From positions 930,001 through 994,000 of the forward strand of contig OX595993.1 in assembly GCA_951394045.1 (NCBI GenBank): DNA of 64,000 nucleotides, given 5' to 3'. The first letter of the stretch is position 1. Every line of letters starts with the position of its first letter. The notes beneath the pieces were generated by a model, which was given only the letters and a program-made list of their open reading frames with translations, was not told the origin of the DNA and did no database searches. A program made the translations under genes and the position numbers. The stretch comes from Nitzschia sp. DOCU1 (lineage: Eukaryota; Bacillariophyta; Bacillariophyceae; Bacillariales; Bacillariaceae). Below are positions 51,801-62,562 of this stretch, one piece after another.

Positions 51801-54692
51801 GTGATACTTCTCCCCGACAGACATTGAATTCTTCCTCTGGCTTTGATTCCTGGACTCTCCGTCGTTGCCATGCAACTTTGCCCATTCGCTAGCGAGCTTG
51901 TGTTTTCGCTCCAACTCTTGCCGGAGTTGCTTGCTAATCTCCCTCTGTCGTCGTTGTTGCTCTGGCGACAGCGACTCGTCCCAGACGGGGTCTTCAATGG
52001 CTGGAACTCGTGCCTCGGGTGAAATCAACCAAGGCTGTTCCTCTTGTTGCTTGATGATATCAGTCATAACCTCCTCCATTTCGCCGGTCGCTACGGCAAC
52101 TGGTCGGGGTGTATGTAATGGATTCGAGGAATCATCCTTGGAATTTTCCTTTGGATCCGCCAAATGATATCCAGCTTTCTTCTTTGCCGCCGAGTTGTAC
52201 ATATCCCGCAGGCGTTCCATAAAGGCAGCAGTCGTTGGCGTTGCGTCGGCAAAATTGGTGCTATTGGTGGCAGTTGGAGATGTTTCTTTCGTCGTGTCAT
52301 CATCCTCGTTGGCAACACCCACTTCATTGGCAGTTGCCCGCAACCGTTCCATGAAAGACGCTGTTTTGGCAGTTGGAGCGGTGCCATTGGTCTTTGTAGC
52401 ATCACTGTTGTTGCGCTCACTGGGCGTATTTGAACTTGCATTCTTCTGTTCAACTTCCTCCCCGATCTCTTCTACTGCCACAGCTCCATGTTCCTCCAAG
52501 CACCGCCGCCGTGCCCGTTCAGCTGCTGCCCGGGCTTCTTCGGCACTTTCTCCGCGGTTGAATGCTGCATTCATGGCCAGACGAGCAACTAGTTCGGCTT
52601 CTTCTTGAATACGTTCCTGATCGCGTTTGAGGAGCGCCTGTTCGGCGTATGCCATTCGCACACGAGTAGACTCCTCTTGTGCTTTCTGGACGCGTTCTTC
52701 TTGACGTTTCCGACGTTCCTCTTCTCTCTGTCGCTGTTGGTCTCCTCGATCAAAGGCCTTTTCGGCCGCTCGTAGCTTGGCACGCTGTCGACGTCCAATC
52801 TTTCCTTCGGCTTCGTATTGATTGTCAATCACTTGTTGTACCATATGATGACCTGCCTGCTTGCGCATCCGCACTTGTTCCGCGTCAAACTCTTTGCGAG
52901 ATTGAGCCCGAATAAAGCTCAGTTGCATCTCTGGTAGAGCCTCACTCAACGCATTCACAACTTCAAAAATGACTGGTGCCCCCACATTCTCCAAGGCTTG
53001 CTTGGCAGCAAACTCATTGATCTGACGTAACAGAGTGGGCGGTAAACTCGAATTGGTAAACCAAAATAGTGGCGTTTCTACCACGGGATATCCTCGTCGC
53101 AAGAATACATGTAACTGACAATCTTCGGACCGTGCTGGTTCTTTCAATTCTTCCGATGGCATAATTTGTAGCACATACTTGTTCAAGCCAGTGCTTTCAT
53201 CCATAGTGACTACCAGCTGGTCGTCATATATAGCTTCCAATGCCTCTCGTTCGTGTTGTCGTTCTTCCGCAGCAAACTCGAGATCTGTTGCATTCAAGGC
53301 ACTAGTATCTGCTGGGTTGGACATGGCGTCATTGTCGCCTGACGATAGTTTGGATCGCAACATGGATAATAGTACTGGTAATGCCGGATCTTGTAGTGGC
53401 GGTAATTTTGTCAGGGACATGTCCACGCTATCATCTTTCGAAAACGTTTCTTCACAGGCTTGATTGGCTTCTTCATGTGAAAATCCCAACCGCACAAATT
53501 TGAGTATTCGTTCTTGGATTCGTACGGAACGAGCCCATGCCTTGTCACTGATAATATCGGTCGCAAGAGAAATGGATGGATGGGGAATCGCCTTGATGAT
53601 TCTTTGATTGTTTGACAACACCAGTAATTTTGACTTGGTCGTGGGAGGATTGGGATTGGGTCGAAACCCATTCGAGAGCTGGGCTTCGGTCAAATGCAAA
53701 CATAACCAGTCCATGGCCAGAGCAATTGTTTCCTTCTTGTTGGACAACGATGACGATAATATCTTGTCGTCCTTGCTATTAATGGTAGACGGAGTATCTG
53801 CTCCATCCACCACTACTGCATCCCAGTCTTGAATGGCACGACAAGCACGTTTGGCATCGGTTGGAGAAAACGAAAGTTGTTGGGTCAAGTGAATAAAGGC
53901 AGGATGATCCTGAAAGTCTTCTTCTTCGTCTTCCTCATCATCTTGACTATCGGAACCATCATTTTCATCGTCTTCAGCATCCATGGAAGCGGATCCTTCC
54001 CAGTCATTTTCTTCCACTACAATATCATTGTTGCCATAATAATAATCGTCATCAAACTCGTCGTCGTCCTCATTATAGTCATTGTCGTCGCCATTGTCCA
54101 TTTCCTCATCTTGATCATCCACATCCAAATCGTACTCCGTGTACCCACTTCCAGTAACAGCAGTAGCTGTAGTAACAGCAGCTGGCGGTTGTTGCCCCAT
54201 GACAAACGGCATGGCCGATGCCGAAAGGTTCGATGGATTATCATCCTCTTGCTTGTTGTTGTCATTGTCGCTGATTCGTTTTGCTTTGGACGACGACGGA
54301 TCTGCATCTTCTTCTTTGGTTGCAGTAGTAGTAGTATTAACCACTCCTAATCGTTCTAGCAAGGCAGCAATATTGTCCAAAATGTCCGGTGGGACTTTTA
54401 AATAATCCAACTTGGACTTGTCTAGATATTGGAGCGATTCTTCGGTAGTCGCAGTCGTCGTAGGCGCATTTTGATTTTGCTGCTGTCGATGCTGCAACTT
54501 GTCAATGACACGAGCGGCAGTAGCCGCAGGAGGACCACGTTTCGTAGTATTGTTGTTGTTGTCGTTATTGTCATTGTTTCGTTTCGGACGAGTACTTTTT
54601 TGGGGAGGTCCCTTGCTAAAGCGTGCTCGAGAAGGAGTATTCTTCAAGGCGGCAGCGGCAGCTTGGGTCCGTCGATTGTTGTAACGGCCCAT
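48890..54692 (-). CDS. UBA-RWD-DExH RNA helicase (DHX57/DHX29-like), five exons
   Basis: Exons 54692-51778, 51706-51328, 51266-50660, 50589-50394 and 50291-48890 (introns 71, 61, 70, 102 nt) give 1832 residues. A long acidic N-terminus is followed by UBA-like helices, an RWD domain near 475-590 (EREALEAIYDDQ), coiled Glu/Arg helices, then the helicase: GDTGCGKTTQ near 997, TQPRRISA, the DEVH box joined across an intron near 1098, SAT in LMSATLN, TNIAETSITI and QRRGRAGR. HA2 and OB-fold domains follow, then an RGG tail. Domain order matches DHX57 and resembles DHX29, which unwind RNA during translation. The fourth intron can also be read as 24 nt with an earlier acceptor; 102 nt is preferred because the join then matches the family. 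Confidence 0.92.
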
Positions 54693-55169
54693 TGATCAGA
54701 CACTTTCTACTACTACTACCACCAGCTGGACAAGAAGCTCTATTCATGCGTGCGTGCTGCTTTGCTACTAGAATAGAGTAGCATAAGCATTGGCAAATGG
54801 TGACGAGCACAACCGTCATGGTCCACAAACGAAGAAGAAACATGGTGTGTGGTTGGCGAGACACAAAACGGGTCGGAAGAGTCGAAGTGGACGCATGGCG
54901 GCCGGCAGGGTGAAACGGACGCACAGCAGGCGTTCCGTTCTACTTCAAGTTTTTGTCAGTTTGGCTGATTAAGGTTTTCAATTCGTTCTCGTGTCAGTGG
55001 CGCGCCGAACGCCCAGCGCAGAAAAGAAAAAGGCAGTATGTACCTATTGCAACCACAAGGAACAACAACATCGAACACAAGATCGGTGTTGCTGTTCAGC
55101 TTGGACATGTCCTCTCCCAGTGTTGTGTATTGAAAACCAACAACGTTATTATTCGAGGTGTTCAAAAGA
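54693..55169. promoter_or_regulatory. Divergent promoter region, 477 bp
   Basis: Between the starts of the helicase (-) and the histidine phosphatase (+). Short TAC/TAG repeats next to the helicase ATG. Nothing further recognised. Confidence 0.4.
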
Positions 55170-56012
55170 ATGACTTACGCAAACGTACTATCCTGCAAAA
55201 ACGTAATGGCTCTGGCAGCAGTTGCCGCTGTTACTACTTGTTCACAACGGACAATGACGCAAGGATTCCAGGCCACTCGTCCACTACTGCAACGAAAAAC
55301 ATTTTCCACCTCCTTGAGTGCGGTCAATCGGTTACAACAACAGAGCTCTTTACGAAACAAGTATTATGCTTTGAGACACGGTCAATCGAAAGCCAATGTC
55401 CAGGGCATTATTGCTTCCAACCCCGATATCGCTTGTAGTCAGTACGGACTTTCACAACTCGGCATACAGCAAGCCCAAACAGCAGGCATGGACGTTGTGC
55501 GGTGTTTTTTGAACCAAAAACAACTTGATGGCTTGTGTCTCTTGTCGTCCGATTTACTCCGAGCGAGACAAACGGCACAAGCGGTAGCGGACGCTGTCCA
55601 ACAACACAACAAAAATCATCCGTCGTCCTCTGGATCATTCATTCCTCTTTATTATAATGGAGACAGCACTACTACAAGTGACGTGGTAATTTTCGAGAAA
55701 CGCTTGCGGGAACGTGGATTCGGGGAGTGGGATCTTCAAGAAGATTCCAATTACCAGAACGTCTGGAAAGACGATGCTATCGATCCTTCTCATACCCACC
55801 GAGGCGTCGAGTCGGTGGACTCGGTCATGAATCGAGTCACCGAATGTATCCTGGACTGGGATGCTCGCTTGGAACACAAAATGGTGGTTTGTGTCGCGCA
55901 CGGTGATGTTTTACAAATCTTGCAAACTAGTTTCCACAAATTGAATGGTTCGAAACATCGGACACTGGAACATTTGGAAACTGCCACTCTGCGAGAGCTT
56001 GAGCTGTTTTGA
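55170..56012 (+). CDS. Histidine phosphatase (phosphoglycerate-mutase-like)
   Basis: 280 residues from the ATG at 55170 (an upstream GTG was ignored). The first 60 residues are Ser/Thr/Arg-rich with a hydrophobic stretch (VMALAAVAAVTT), consistent with an organelle or secretory targeting peptide; FSTSL may lie near the cleavage region. The catalytic domain has the phosphohistidine signature ALRHGQSKAN, an Arg in LLRARQTA, the Glu region RERGFGEWD, and the second His in VCVAHGDVLQ. Substrate is unknown; relatives act on sugar phosphates, including fructose-2,6-bisphosphate. Confidence 0.85.
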   Translation: MTYANVLSCKNVMALAAVAAVTTCSQRTMTQGFQATRPLLQRKTFSTSLSAVNRLQQQSSLRNKYYALRHGQSKANVQGIIASNPDIACSQYGLSQLGIQQAQTAGMDVVRCFLNQKQLDGLCLLSSDLLRARQTAQAVADAVQQHNKNHPSSSGSFIPLYYNGDSTTTSDVVIFEKRLRERGFGEWDLQEDSNYQNVWKDDAIDPSHTHRGVESVDSVMNRVTECILDWDARLEHKMVVCVAHGDVLQILQTSFHKLNGSKHRTLEHLETATLRELELF

Positions 56013-56336
56013 TAGCCCTCTATGGATGGAATGAAAAAAGAGGACGGAGAATCCTGCTTTGCTCCATCCGGCAAGAAGCATGCTGGAAAGGATGACTTGT
56101 ACCATGGTCGTTACAGTATTTCCCATTGGGATTCTGCTGATTGAGACCACTCCTCTAGCATTTTTATTTCATAGGTGGTAGAGCAGCAGCAGCATGATAG
56201 TTGTTCACTTGCTGGAATAAAATCGTCAACATGAGCTATAGCGCTACAAAATAGGCGGCTCTACTTTTTGAGCTGGATCAAAAGAGGAGCCAGTTGAAAA
56301 TCGCAAGCTAGCTATAGATTGTTATGAATCGTGGTT
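56013..56336. other. Intergenic between convergent genes, 324 bp
   Basis: Shared 3' flank; a GCAGCAGCAGCATG run near 56184. No gene. Confidence 0.5.
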
Positions 56337-59300
56337 TCAAACTTCATTCTTGTCCAAATTGGCTTTCGCCAAAGTACGAATTTCGAGCTGCAATTGTTCA
56401 TTCACTTGTTTCATGGTTTCCAACTGCATTTCCTTTGCTGTCACATACTCGGTGAGGTCGGCCAAGAGCCGTTCCAACTCTGCCGTGCGTTCCAGGGCGG
56501 CCCGCGTATCCACATCGGTACCCGACAATTCATGTGCTGCCCTCGACAGTTGAAACGACGTGCGATATTGATGTGCGTCTTCGAGTGCCTTCTTCTTTTG
56601 CTGGCGTAAAGCTTCCGTCTCATCCAACAAGGATTGATGATCTGCTAGAATCTTTTCAATATCTTTAATGGTACGTCCATTCTTGCAGAGCCGCGCAACT
56701 TCCTTGGACAAGCTGTCATTCTTTTGCTTGAAGCTGTTGCGTTCGCCTTTTAACAGTTGAATCTTCTTTTGCAGGGTATCAAATTGAGCATGACACGAGG
56801 CAGCCTGTTCGCGTTCCTTTTCCATACGCGTCGTCAATTCTTGCATCGAGGCCTGAGCGGCGGCCAATTCCGCGCGAGATTCCTTTTCCATGGCTTCTAC
56901 CTTTTGCAAATCCAGTTGAATGTCCTGGTAGCGCTGGTGTGCCGTTTCCAACTCGCTCCGTAAGGCATCATTCTGCGCCACTCTGGTGGAGAGCTCATCG
57001 AAGGACGCCTGTAATTCGGCCATGCGCGTCAACTTGGATTCTCGGGCTTCGACGGCAGCCTGTAAAACAGCCTTTTCATTTTGAAGAGCCCGATTGGCCT
57101 TTTCCAATTCGGCAATTTTGGTGCTTTGAGACTCAATACGGCTCTCGAGCACAGACACCTTTTGTGCATGCTCGCCTTCCAAACGCAATGTCCTTGCTTC
57201 GTGTGATTTGATGTAACCTTCTGCCTTTTGAAGGGACTGCGAGAGACGTTCCTGTGTAGCCTTACTCTGCTGCAAGTCTTGTTGACATTGAACCAGACTT
57301 TGTCGAGTTTGTTCATGAGCATTGTCCGAGTGAGTGATTTGCCGCTGAAGTTCGCTCACCACCTTGTCCTTCCTCGCCAACTTGCCCCGTAAAAATTCTA
57401 ATTCACGTTCCAAGGCAGCCACTCGATTCTCTTCTTCGTCATTGTGTTGGACAAAACTGGTGCTGGCGTTTCCGAGGGATTCCGGACTGGCCGCACGTTC
57501 CAAAGCAGCAGCAGAAGATAGAGACCGTGTCGTCGGACTGCCAGGAGTATTTTGAACAGAAGAAATGGGACTAATCAGAGGCCCCAAAGACGGAGATGAT
57601 ACAGACTTGTTATTGATGGTTGGACCATGATAGGATCCATGAGATCGAACCGACGAGGCACACGATCCCGACGATACCGAGGCATCGTCGTCCATCAAAC
57701 TCCGCACCACTGACGATTCATCTTTGAACAAGATGGTTTGGGCATCTAGCTTTGCGGGCTCGCCAGTGTAGTTGGCAATCCCCAGGGTCATTAAAAAGGA
57801 TTCGCGGGCCAATCGATTGGATGCCTCTAGTTGTAACACGCCATCCGTACAGAGAGCGGATAGTACCGATTCTGGTGGAACCGAAATTTTCAAATCCAAG
57901 TGTTTGGGATGGCTGCTACTGCCACGAGCCCCAACCTGGAAAATAGGCTTGTCGTCTGTCATTAACGAGACACTTTCGTTCTTTCCGCCCATTTGATAAA
58001 TCATAAGGGAGCTAGTTGTCCGTCGGGATCGCTTTTTATGACAAGGCATCATTCCAATAGCCACGTCGATTCGAAACTGCCGACCTTGCGCATTGCCTCG
58101 TCCCTTGAGGCCCCCAAACTTGGCGCCCCGAGCCAGAGCTTGCCGTGCGGCGTTGAATAGAGTAGTATCTGCTGCCACGACGCCAGGCAAGTCAATGACT
58201 ACTTCTTGACCGCCAGCTTGGACTGATTGCAAATCGGCATCATCGTCTCCGAGACCATGATCGGACGAGTCATCACTACTGTGTTCTTCTTCTGGCGCCA
58301 TAATAGTGACAATACACCGCAATTTTCTTCCCATTAACGTCGCATCTGGCTGAAAGGCTGCAGTCGTAGCACCATCTAAAGCTATCCACTCGATCGATTC
58401 CTCGGTGGTACTAGTAGCGGGAGCCGATACTTCAGGAGTCATATCGTCGCCACTGCTACTCGATCCACTCCTCGAACTACTGGTCAGGGATGCCGTTTCC
58501 TCCCAACTTTCATTGGCAAAGGACGATCGATACCACTGAAAGCCCCAGCCTGATTTGGGGGATGGTTCTGTAGCGGATTTCCTCACCAACAATAGTGAGG
58601 ATGTAGTCACTTTGGATTGTGCTACTTCTACTGGAACAAAGGCTCCGACCGACGTTTGAATAAAGACATTGCAAGGCTTGTTGTTTTCCTTTTGGTTGTC
58701 GTTTGCCTTGGGAGTTTGGAAATTCTTGGCGCGTTCCAGGGCCACAGTCGATAAACTAGTGGCAGCTTCGGTCGCTTGTGCTCGCATTCTCATACCCCAC
58801 GACGACAATACCGACATTCCCACTTGTAACGATTCTTGAGAAGTCAATACATTGTTGCTGCTTATGGGTTTGGGTTTTTCCTTGGTTGTTTCCGAAGTGG
58901 TCGTTTGCACTGGCGATGACGAGTTTTGTTCCTCGTTCTGTTCCACCGATTGTTCTGGCGTTGTTTCTGCGGCGGCTGTTGCTGCAAAGACCAGTCTCAG
59001 TGGCTTGGACTCTTCTTGTCGTAATAATGACCAAATCGTAGCAAACTCTAATTCTCTCCAATCATCAGCTAATTCTTCCTTCTTGTTGCTGTTGTCCGTG
59101 GCAGCATTTGCTATTGCTGTTGTTTCTAATCCTATCAAGGAACATCCTCGAAGAAAACTGGCCTCGCCGCTGTCATCATCTCGCGTTTCTTGAGACGGTT
59201 CTGCCGTATTTTGGTTCGGCCCGGCAATATAATTGGCAACCACCGCTCCAATATCATCTTCGCGTGGATGCAACACTAATCGAGTTTGCAAATCGACAAA

Positions 59301-59507
59301 ATCGGCAAATTCTAAAACAAACATGCCATTGTTGTTGACTGGCTGCTCCGTTAAACAAACACTGCTACTACTACTAGTAGCATTAGTTGCTGCTGCTGTA
59401 GCATCAAAGGCAATAGTAGTCGTAGTAGTATCAGGAGAGTGAGCCATTAGTTTGATGAGATGTTGCGGTGGATCGAAAATAGTGGGCGAGTGACTACGAA
59501 GGGACAT
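56337..59507 (-). CDS. Long coiled-coil protein with possible AIR9-like core
   Basis: 1056 residues from the ATG at 59507 (earlier TTG ignored), single exon. The N-terminal 200 residues are Thr/Ala-rich. Near 320-430 a segment reads WGFQWYRSSF, then EWIALDGATTAAFQPDATLMGRKLRCIV, the pattern of the Ig-like A9 repeats in the plant microtubule protein AIR9. Then comes a region with GRQFRIDVAIG and LEASNRLARESFLMTLGIANY, resembling AIR9's C-terminal PH-like part. Residues about 690-1050 form an uninterrupted heptad coiled coil (ELEFLRGKLARKDKVVSELQ onward). No enzyme motif. A cytoskeletal or scaffold role is inference; the AIR9 relation is a reading of pattern only. Confidence 0.78.
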   Translation of the reverse strand: MSLRSHSPTIFDPPQHLIKLMAHSPDTTTTTIAFDATAAATNATSSSSSVCLTEQPVNNNGMFVLEFADFVDLQTRLVLHPREDDIGAVVANYIAGPNQNTAEPSQETRDDDSGEASFLRGCSLIGLETTAIANAATDNSNKKEELADDWRELEFATIWSLLRQEESKPLRLVFAATAAAETTPEQSVEQNEEQNSSSPVQTTTSETTKEKPKPISSNNVLTSQESLQVGMSVLSSWGMRMRAQATEAATSLSTVALERAKNFQTPKANDNQKENNKPCNVFIQTSVGAFVPVEVAQSKVTTSSLLLVRKSATEPSPKSGWGFQWYRSSFANESWEETASLTSSSRSGSSSSGDDMTPEVSAPATSTTEESIEWIALDGATTAAFQPDATLMGRKLRCIVTIMAPEEEHSSDDSSDHGLGDDDADLQSVQAGGQEVVIDLPGVVAADTTLFNAARQALARGAKFGGLKGRGNAQGRQFRIDVAIGMMPCHKKRSRRTTSSLMIYQMGGKNESVSLMTDDKPIFQVGARGSSSHPKHLDLKISVPPESVLSALCTDGVLQLEASNRLARESFLMTLGIANYTGEPAKLDAQTILFKDESSVVRSLMDDDASVSSGSCASSVRSHGSYHGPTINNKSVSSPSLGPLISPISSVQNTPGSPTTRSLSSAAALERAASPESLGNASTSFVQHNDEEENRVAALERELEFLRGKLARKDKVVSELQRQITHSDNAHEQTRQSLVQCQQDLQQSKATQERLSQSLQKAEGYIKSHEARTLRLEGEHAQKVSVLESRIESQSTKIAELEKANRALQNEKAVLQAAVEARESKLTRMAELQASFDELSTRVAQNDALRSELETAHQRYQDIQLDLQKVEAMEKESRAELAAAQASMQELTTRMEKEREQAASCHAQFDTLQKKIQLLKGERNSFKQKNDSLSKEVARLCKNGRTIKDIEKILADHQSLLDETEALRQQKKKALEDAHQYRTSFQLSRAAHELSGTDVDTRAALERTAELERLLADLTEYVTAKEMQLETMKQVNEQLQLEIRTLAKANLDKNEV

Positions 59508-59907
59508 GGTCAAACAATATGAGGTGTAGTGTGTGTGTGTGTGTGTCGTGAAACCATCGCGTTGATGCCAACACGACAGCCTGCATCCGTTGCGTACGTT
59601 TTTACACAAAATTATAGAAAGGACATATGCGCGTGGAATTTTGATCGGAGCTTTCGTCTATGAAATAGGTATATGATCATCTATAGAAATGAAGGTCACA
59701 TAGAGCTTGAATGGTCATTTGAAATATAATAGCCGGGCGCGCTACACGTTCGCTGAAAATTTGGTGGAGGCTACAGAGGAGTCGAATAGCTCGTCGATAA
59801 TCACACGTGTCGGAGGGAGCTCCGACAGTAGGATGACTCACTCAACTACCGTCACTCTATTCGTAGTAGCAACGAAGAAATTATACTATAGGCAATCTCT
59901 TTTCTTT
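59508..59907. other. Intergenic, 400 bp
   Basis: 5' side of the coiled-coil gene, with a TG repeat at about 59528-59545 that lies in the presumed leader. No gene supported. Confidence 0.5.
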
Positions 59908-61296
59908 CTATACAGAGGTAGCTGCTTTTCGTAATTGAACTCCCAAGGTTTTGATTGTCGCTGCCGTCATGGCACCCATATCCCTTGGAACACACATGCG
60001 ATGGTCCAAAAAGGTTACCAAACCAGAGAGTGCGGATGGATCGACGCCGGCTGGTATTATATCGTCGTTGGTATTAGTATTAGCCAGCAATAATAAGGCT
60101 TGAATCATGGCCCGCAGTGTAGCATCCGCCTCTGTTTCACTCTTGGGTAATACTAGATTGGTCGATTTCCATGCCGCATTAGTCGTTGCCTGTTTTCCGA
60201 TATCTCGTACAATTGCTTCTCGATTCCGTGTCATGATAGCTGCGGCCTCTTTGTGGGGAGTGGACTGAACATGGGGACGATTCTTGGTGTATACTTGCCA
60301 AATATCCAAATCAATACAGTCTTGAGCTTCCCTTTCTTCTTTGGCTAGTAGATTGTCCATGTTACTTTGAATTTGCGGTGGAAGACCCGAATTGCCAAAT
60401 CCTGCCATGGTCAACACCTTTCTCCAGCTTGATGCGTCCCCTTTGACGCGACACATATATTCTGGAATTTGATCCATGGCATGATACCATTGTGCCAAGT
60501 TTGGATATTGGTGGGCGTCGTTAGGATCTAGACCCTCGTGTAAACACGGCAATTGATAGCGATAGCGTTCTAAAAAGGGAGCCCAACCAATGTCGGCAAT
60601 GCTGAGATCATTGCCACTGAAAAATGGTCCGGGTACTTGTGCTAGTAGATGGTCTGTCTTTTCCAGAGTCTCTTCAAAGGTACTCTTCCACAGTGGTTCT
60701 CCATTCATTTGAAATAAAAAGGCCGCACGAGACGACGGTCGTGCCCGCGGAAAGATGGATTGAAATTTCGAAACCATGGTGTTGACAATAGAATCCTCCG
60801 ACTTGTATTGACCATGTGCATACCGTCGATCGATTTCCGCCACCAAATCCATAGACTCGCCCTGCATTCGGCCATTATTCGGCCATTTCATTTGCGGTGT
60901 TTGACCCGCAAAGTAGCTCGGTCTGGGTCCACCAGTATTGTCAATTCGAATTGTATCATAGTCCATGTGGGCTAATTCCATGATGAGCCATACACGTTCA
61001 CTGTACGGACACCAACCATGACGCTCCCGAAACAGTGTAGGATGGGTGGTGGAAAATTTGGGAGTGGTTGGATCCAGAACCGAGTCAATCGAAACGGGAA
61101 AAGCATTGGCTGTAGAAGTAGTAGTAGACATGCCGAGTAAGTCTTCTAATTCATTCCAATCCTTGACACCACTCGCCAGACTGGTAGTTTTGTAGGAAGA
61201 AAACAAAGGTTGACCAACATTGCGCAGAAATGCGTTGACAACAACTCCAGAAGCTGTCAGGAGCAGTGTTCCCCATAGCCGAAGAAAAGTCATCAT
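59908..61296 (-). CDS. Glutathione S-transferase-like protein, probably plastid-targeted
   Basis: 462 residues, ATG at 61296. The N-terminus is a hydrophobic signal (MTFLRLWGTLLLTASGVVV) ending in NAF-L, close to the ASAFAP-type motif by which diatoms send proteins through the ER into the plastid. The thioredoxin-fold domain has RHGWCPYSERVWL with Cys at the active site, and PQMKWP in the cis-Pro position. The all-helical domain contains FFSGNDLSIADIGWAPFLERYRY, matching the GST N-capping box region. It extends about 150 residues past a normal GST end with a second helical region of unknown role. Probable glutathione-dependent detoxification or deglutathionylation. Confidence 0.85.
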   Translation of the reverse strand: MMTFLRLWGTLLLTASGVVVNAFLRNVGQPLFSSYKTTSLASGVKDWNELEDLLGMSTTTSTANAFPVSIDSVLDPTTPKFSTTHPTLFRERHGWCPYSERVWLIMELAHMDYDTIRIDNTGGPRPSYFAGQTPQMKWPNNGRMQGESMDLVAEIDRRYAHGQYKSEDSIVNTMVSKFQSIFPRARPSSRAAFLFQMNGEPLWKSTFEETLEKTDHLLAQVPGPFFSGNDLSIADIGWAPFLERYRYQLPCLHEGLDPNDAHQYPNLAQWYHAMDQIPEYMCRVKGDASSWRKVLTMAGFGNSGLPPQIQSNMDNLLAKEEREAQDCIDLDIWQVYTKNRPHVQSTPHKEAAAIMTRNREAIVRDIGKQATTNAAWKSTNLVLPKSETEADATLRAMIQALLLLANTNTNDDIIPAGVDPSALSGLVTFLDHRMCVPRDMGAMTAATIKTLGVQLRKAATSV

Positions 61297-61857
61297 CGTT
61301 TCGAGTTGCAGCAGTTATCTCGGCGAGTTCATCCGTAGTATGTGGTAGTGTAATGATATCGTCACTACCCAACTGTTGTATTTCTTCTTTAGGATGGCAC
61401 CTCTGTTTGGATCATCAACCCGTTCATCAATAGTGCGTCATCGTGAATGGTCAAAAAGTTTGCCTCCAACTTTGACCACCACGAACCGATGAACTTTGCA
61501 TGCGCGCGCGGTCCGGTCGTCGGTGTCTCTTTGTCGTGTCTGGATTTGAATCTACGTGAAAGCTCCGTAGCATTCAGTACTGTACTATACGCTGAGGCGA
61601 AGCCACCCACGTCTGGGCTCTGTCGCGCGTCCTTTTTAGCGACGAAAGAGAGAAGCAGAGAGCCGATTTGAATTCTTTTTTGGCAGGGGGTTGTCACCGC
61701 CCAGCAGGGCTCACCGGTATCCGAAGAAGGACTATGGCACTCTCTATCACATTGTTGGAGACAAAAAAACTTCCACTCCTTCAAGAATAGAATCCGCAAG
61801 CGACCGACCAATAATAACAACTGTCCCTTCCATTCAAATTTTTGTTGTTATTGAATA
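61297..61857. promoter_or_regulatory. Divergent promoter region, 561 bp
   Basis: Between the GST-like gene (-) and the membrane protein (+). No assigned motif; the minus-strand frame at 61389-61820 is not convincing. Confidence 0.4.
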
Positions 61858-62562
61858 ATGAGGAGCTCGGATTCCAGCGATTATCCGGCTCCTGAAGAGC
61901 TTCCTTACGTGGAAGATCTCGCCAAGAACCTTGCCCCCTACTGGCGTGTGTACCTGTTTCGTGGATTACTGGTGACACCCTTTGGTCTTTATTTTCTACT
62001 GAGCCCGGATCAGTCCGTGATTGTCTTGGCAAATGTATTTGGGTCCTTGCTAATCATCGAAGGGCTCATTAACTTTGTTCATGCTGGAGTTGTTTTCTTT
62101 CAAACGGAACATGATTCCATGCTTTGCGTCTACATTTCGGGTTTTCTTGCCAGCTGGGTGGTGGGAGTTGCCATCATGTCGTATCCACACGAGACGGCGC
62201 ACATTTTGTTGATTTGTGGGGCGGTATGGTTCTTAATATTTGGAATGTTGCAACTATTGGTGGCATCGATCTTTCGTGGCGCCCAAGTCCGGGGAGGTTC
62301 CGATCTGCTTATTGGAGGGGTTGGTCTACTTTATGTCATTTTGGGATGTTTCTTCTTGGCCAATTTAGATGGAAGTGTCCGAATGCTCATGCGGATTCTC
62401 GGTATTGTCACTACGCTCTTTGGGTGTCAGCTGTTTTATTTGGGACTCCGACTGTGGTATCTGACTTCGATTGCAGATGAACCCAGTGCCGTCGATGTAT
62501 ACATAGCTGCGAGTCTCACCAACGAAGAAGAAAACAACCAAAAATTCTCAAGGGTTCTCTAG
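61858..62562 (+). CDS. Small multi-pass membrane protein (HdeD/DUF308-like)
   Basis: 234 residues, ATG at 61858. Six hydrophobic segments in three similar pairs: LFRGLLVTPFGLYFLL with VIVLANVFGSLLIIEGLINF; YISGFLASWVVGVAIM with ILLICGAVWFLIFGMLQLLVA; LIGGVGLLYVILGCFFL with LMRILGIVTTLFGCQLFYLGL. This pattern, with G-x-x-x-x-x-G helices and an E/Q after each second helix, is that of the bacterial acid-resistance HdeD/DUF308 family. A short N-terminal and an acidic C-terminal tail are cytosolic by inference. Role in this organism unknown. Confidence 0.75.
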   Translation: MRSSDSSDYPAPEELPYVEDLAKNLAPYWRVYLFRGLLVTPFGLYFLLSPDQSVIVLANVFGSLLIIEGLINFVHAGVVFFQTEHDSMLCVYISGFLASWVVGVAIMSYPHETAHILLICGAVWFLIFGMLQLLVASIFRGAQVRGGSDLLIGGVGLLYVILGCFFLANLDGSVRMLMRILGIVTTLFGCQLFYLGLRLWYLTSIADEPSAVDVYIAASLTNEEENNQKFSRVL

